Shown here one piece after another: positions 7,765-9,564 of a DNA stretch of 9,564 nucleotides. Positions within the stretch are counted from its first letter, which is position 1. Each line of letters begins with the position of its first letter. The notes beneath the pieces were generated by a model. It ran no database searches, had not been told where the DNA came from, and saw only the letters and a program-made list of their open reading frames with translations. Position numbers and translations under genes: made by a program. Source of the DNA: Planctomycetaceae bacterium (lineage in GTDB: Bacteria > Planctomycetota > Planctomycetia > Pirellulales > Thermoguttaceae). The stretch covers positions 1 through 9,564 of the forward strand of contig JAIRLW010000094.1 in the NCBI GenBank assembly GCA_031259095.1, in the 5' to 3' direction.

Positions 7765-9260
7765 TAATAACAGAAACAAAAAAATTCCAAGCTTTTTATA
7801 CCAAATCAACGCCAATAGTTGATTATATGATAGGTAAATTATCACTTAAAAAATCCGACAGGATATTTGAACCCTGCGGCGGTGACGGAGTTTTTGTAGA
7901 ATCTATATTGTCCGAGAATTACGAAGCATATATTGATATATGTGAAATTAATTCTTTGTCAGTTACAATATTGAATCAAAAATTTTCAAATTATCCCAAT
8001 GTAACTATTCGGGAAAGTGATACCTTATTGGACGTCGAATTAGTTTTCTCACGCCGATATGAAAAAATAATTGCTAATCCGCCTTATGGCGCATGGCAAG
8101 ATTATGAAAAAAGAAAAACTCTTAAAAAACTTTATCCCGATTTATATGTAAAAGAAAGTTATGTTTTATTTTTATATCGTTGTATTGAATTATTAAAAGA
8201 AGATGGAATTTTAACTTTTATTGTTCCTGATACATTCTTAAATTTGCATTCACATAACGGTATTCGTAAACATATTCTAACTCAAACTCAAATTTTAGAA
8301 TTAGTTTTATTTCCATCAGGTTTTTTTCCTAATGTGAATTTTGGTTATGCGAATCTCGCTATTATTACTTTAAGAAAAAAAAATAATGTTAGTGATTGTT
8401 ATAACAATTCGTTTAACGTATTTTATAATTTTTCGACGGTAGAACAACTTACAAATCTTAATGAATCAAATATAAATCAATGCGTACTTTCTCAAAAAGA
8501 TATTTTAGAAAATTCCGATTCCGCATTTTTTGTCACAGAAAACATGGACGTTTTGCAGGCAATCAATAAATCAAGACTTAGGATTGAAGATATTGCAAAT
8601 TGCGTAACTGGATTCTATTCGGGAGATGATAAACAGTTTTTACATGCGATAGATGCGAACACAAAAAATAGTAAAAAATATAAAGGTGTTATTCCAGAAA
8701 TGATTTGCTGTGATTATAAAAATCGTACAGATATTTTAGACGGTATTGATGGTAAACAATGTTTTATTCCAATTGTGAAGGGAGGGAATATTAGATATTT
8801 GAAACCGGAAATATGGTTTATGAACTGGAGTAAGGAAGCGGTTCAACATTATAAAACAAACAAAAAAGCCAGATTTCAAAATTCGAAATATTATTTTAAG
8901 TATGGAATTGGAGTACCGATGATCAGCGCATCAAACATTACCGCTTCGTTGATAGAAAATAAATTATTCGATCAAAGCATCGTAGGAATTTTTCCTAAAG
9001 ATGAAAAATTTATACATTATTTATTAGCTTTTTTCAACTCTTCAACTTGTAATAAGTTGATTAGGACTATCAATCCTTCAGCAAACAATCCTGCAAATTA
9101 TATAAAAAAAATTCCTTTGAGAATACCTGATGAACAAACATTAAAACAAATAACTATAATGACGAGAAATATTGTTTCTCAAGTTAAAAAACTTGGATAT
9201 TATGATAAAGAGGAAGAATCGAAAATTCAAAATATGATACAAGAATTATATGGTTTTTAA
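7758..9260 (+). CDS. Type II DNA adenine-N6 methyltransferase, gamma class (Eco57I/TaqI-like)
   Basis: This 500-residue enzyme should methylate adenine N6 in the recognition site of the upstream nuclease, using S-adenosylmethionine. The motifs occur in gamma-class order. Motif X-like FYTKSTPIVDYM is at 13-24. Motif I, FEPCGGDGVF, is at 37-46. The acidic residue of motif II is probably Glu63 and that of motif III Asp88. Catalytic motif IV, NPPYG, is at 107-111. LKEDGILTFIVPDTFL follows, a typical strand after the catalytic domain. The half from about residue 230 to the end, with SNITASLIEN and NPSANNPANYIKKIPL, resembles the C-terminal specificity region of TaqI-type enzymes and probably reads the target. 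All catalytic motifs are intact and the length is normal for the group. It is co-transcribed with the nuclease and AT-rich like it. The recognition sequence cannot be told from the sequence alone. Confidence 0.88.
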   Translation: MVIITETKKFQAFYTKSTPIVDYMIGKLSLKKSDRIFEPCGGDGVFVESILSENYEAYIDICEINSLSVTILNQKFSNYPNVTIRESDTLLDVELVFSRRYEKIIANPPYGAWQDYEKRKTLKKLYPDLYVKESYVLFLYRCIELLKEDGILTFIVPDTFLNLHSHNGIRKHILTQTQILELVLFPSGFFPNVNFGYANLAIITLRKKNNVSDCYNNSFNVFYNFSTVEQLTNLNESNINQCVLSQKDILENSDSAFFVTENMDVLQAINKSRLRIEDIANCVTGFYSGDDKQFLHAIDANTKNSKKYKGVIPEMICCDYKNRTDILDGIDGKQCFIPIVKGGNIRYLKPEIWFMNWSKEAVQHYKTNKKARFQNSKYYFKYGIGVPMISASNITASLIENKLFDQSIVGIFPKDEKFIHYLLAFFNSSTCNKLIRTINPSANNPANYIKKIPLRIPDEQTLKQITIMTRNIVSQVKKLGYYDKEEESKIQNMIQELYGF

Positions 9261-9305
9261 TAAATAGCCGCCCAATACAAGCAAGAATAATTTTCAACTT
9301 TCGTC

Positions 9306-9395
9306 ATGTGGACATACCGCGCCGCACTAGGCTTAACAAACCCCGTCGATCTACAAAGCCCTAAAACTTCGGAACAACAAGTACATTGGGCATAA
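9306..9395 (+). pseudogene. Fragment copy of the gltB 3' end
   Basis: It reads MWTYRAALGLTNPVDLQS then PKTSEQQVHWA and TAA, against MEYRAALGLTNPVDLQS then RKTSEQQIHLA and TAG in gltB. From the shared TAC to the stop (9315-9395) there are no gaps. Of 26 residues 23 are identical, and eight of those use different synonymous codons. The copy therefore diverged while its parent was still under protein selection, so it comes from another gltB allele and is not a fresh duplicate. Nothing of gltB lies upstream of about 9305, where the intergenic DNA after the methyltransferase begins. Confidence 0.88.
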
Positions 9396-9564
9396 ATAGA
9401 GAATTGTAATATTTCGGTGGAATTTTTTAAATTTGTTTATAAATGGAAATCAAAAGGTAGATGGACAGCGGTGGACGGCAAAAACTAGACCAAAAATGGT
9501 CTTGTATAAGGTGGAGGATTTGACCGTCCAAGTAATGATTGACCATTTTCAATCTACATTAATT
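9396..9564. other. Non-coding tail with nested and alternative inverted repeats
   Basis: I see no gene here. AGACCA (9487-9492) pairs with TGGTCT (9497-9502) around a four-A loop. TGGACGG (9472-9478) pairs with CCGTCCA (9524-9530) outside it. AAAATGGTC (9493-9501) can instead pair with GACCATTTT (9541-9549), and GTAGAT (9457-9462) with ATCTAC (9552-9557). No T-run follows the hairpins, so a simple terminator is unlikely. The set could form two mutually exclusive RNA folds or be the end of a mobile element. Confidence 0.4.

Noticed and set aside
6727..9300. Larger phage-defence island such as BREX, DISARM or Type I/III restriction
   Set aside because: Only one nuclease and one methylase are present, with no helicase, ATPase, translocase or separate specificity gene.
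9396..9461. Extension of the right-hand duplication beyond the gltB stop, against 6727-6822
   Set aside because: Some AT-rich blocks look alike, but the alignment needs a gap of about 25 bases and could be chance in low-complexity DNA.
1..9564. CRISPR arrays, tRNA or rRNA genes, transposase or integrase genes
   Set aside because: I saw no regularly spaced repeats, no RNA gene sequence and no recombinase-like protein in the window.

Overview
The window holds one housekeeping gene, the large (alpha) subunit of glutamate synthase (gltB, 2038-6726), flanked by two unrelated Type II restriction-modification (R-M) systems. All genes are on the + strand. It suggests a bacterial chromosome: gltB is a core nitrogen-assimilation gene, start sites mostly follow AT-rich leaders, and intergenic DNA is very AT-rich. 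I cannot fix the phylum. The gltB protein has the layout of the NADPH-dependent bacterial type, because the short loop expected to grow in ferredoxin-dependent enzymes is absent.

Left side (1-2037): the window opens inside a second copy of the gltB leader and first codons (1-61), which stops after 12 codons. A near copy of the gltB upstream region (164-236) then precedes a beta-class DNA methyltransferase (253-1227). Overlapping it by ATGA is a BglII/BstYI-family restriction endonuclease (1224-1794), broken by a single frameshift in an A6-T8 homopolymer but otherwise complete, catalytic residues included. About 240 bp of AT-rich DNA with the gltB promoter region follows.

Right side (6727-9564): after gltB comes a more AT-rich two-gene operon: a probable PD-(D/E)XK nuclease of no family I recognise (6850-7764), overlapping by 7 bp a gamma-class N6-adenine methyltransferase with motifs X, I and IV and a C-terminal specificity region (7758-9260). 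Just beyond it lies a second copy of the last 27 codons of gltB including the stop (9306-9395), diverged almost only at synonymous positions. The last 170 bp has no gene but holds nested and alternative inverted repeats.

The main observation is architectural. A 5' gltB fragment lies outside the left R-M system and a 3' gltB fragment outside the right one, with an intact gltB between. Either two R-M systems inserted separately at the two ends of gltB, each leaving a target duplication, or one composite R-M/gltB/R-M block replaced a resident gltB and left its two ends as scars. gltB itself changes codon style sharply near 6540 and more gradually near 3600-3780, which also points to recombination. 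By eye none of about 29 GATC sites in the window is RGATCY, the site class cut by BstYI relatives (BglII cuts the subset AGATCT), although about three would be expected.
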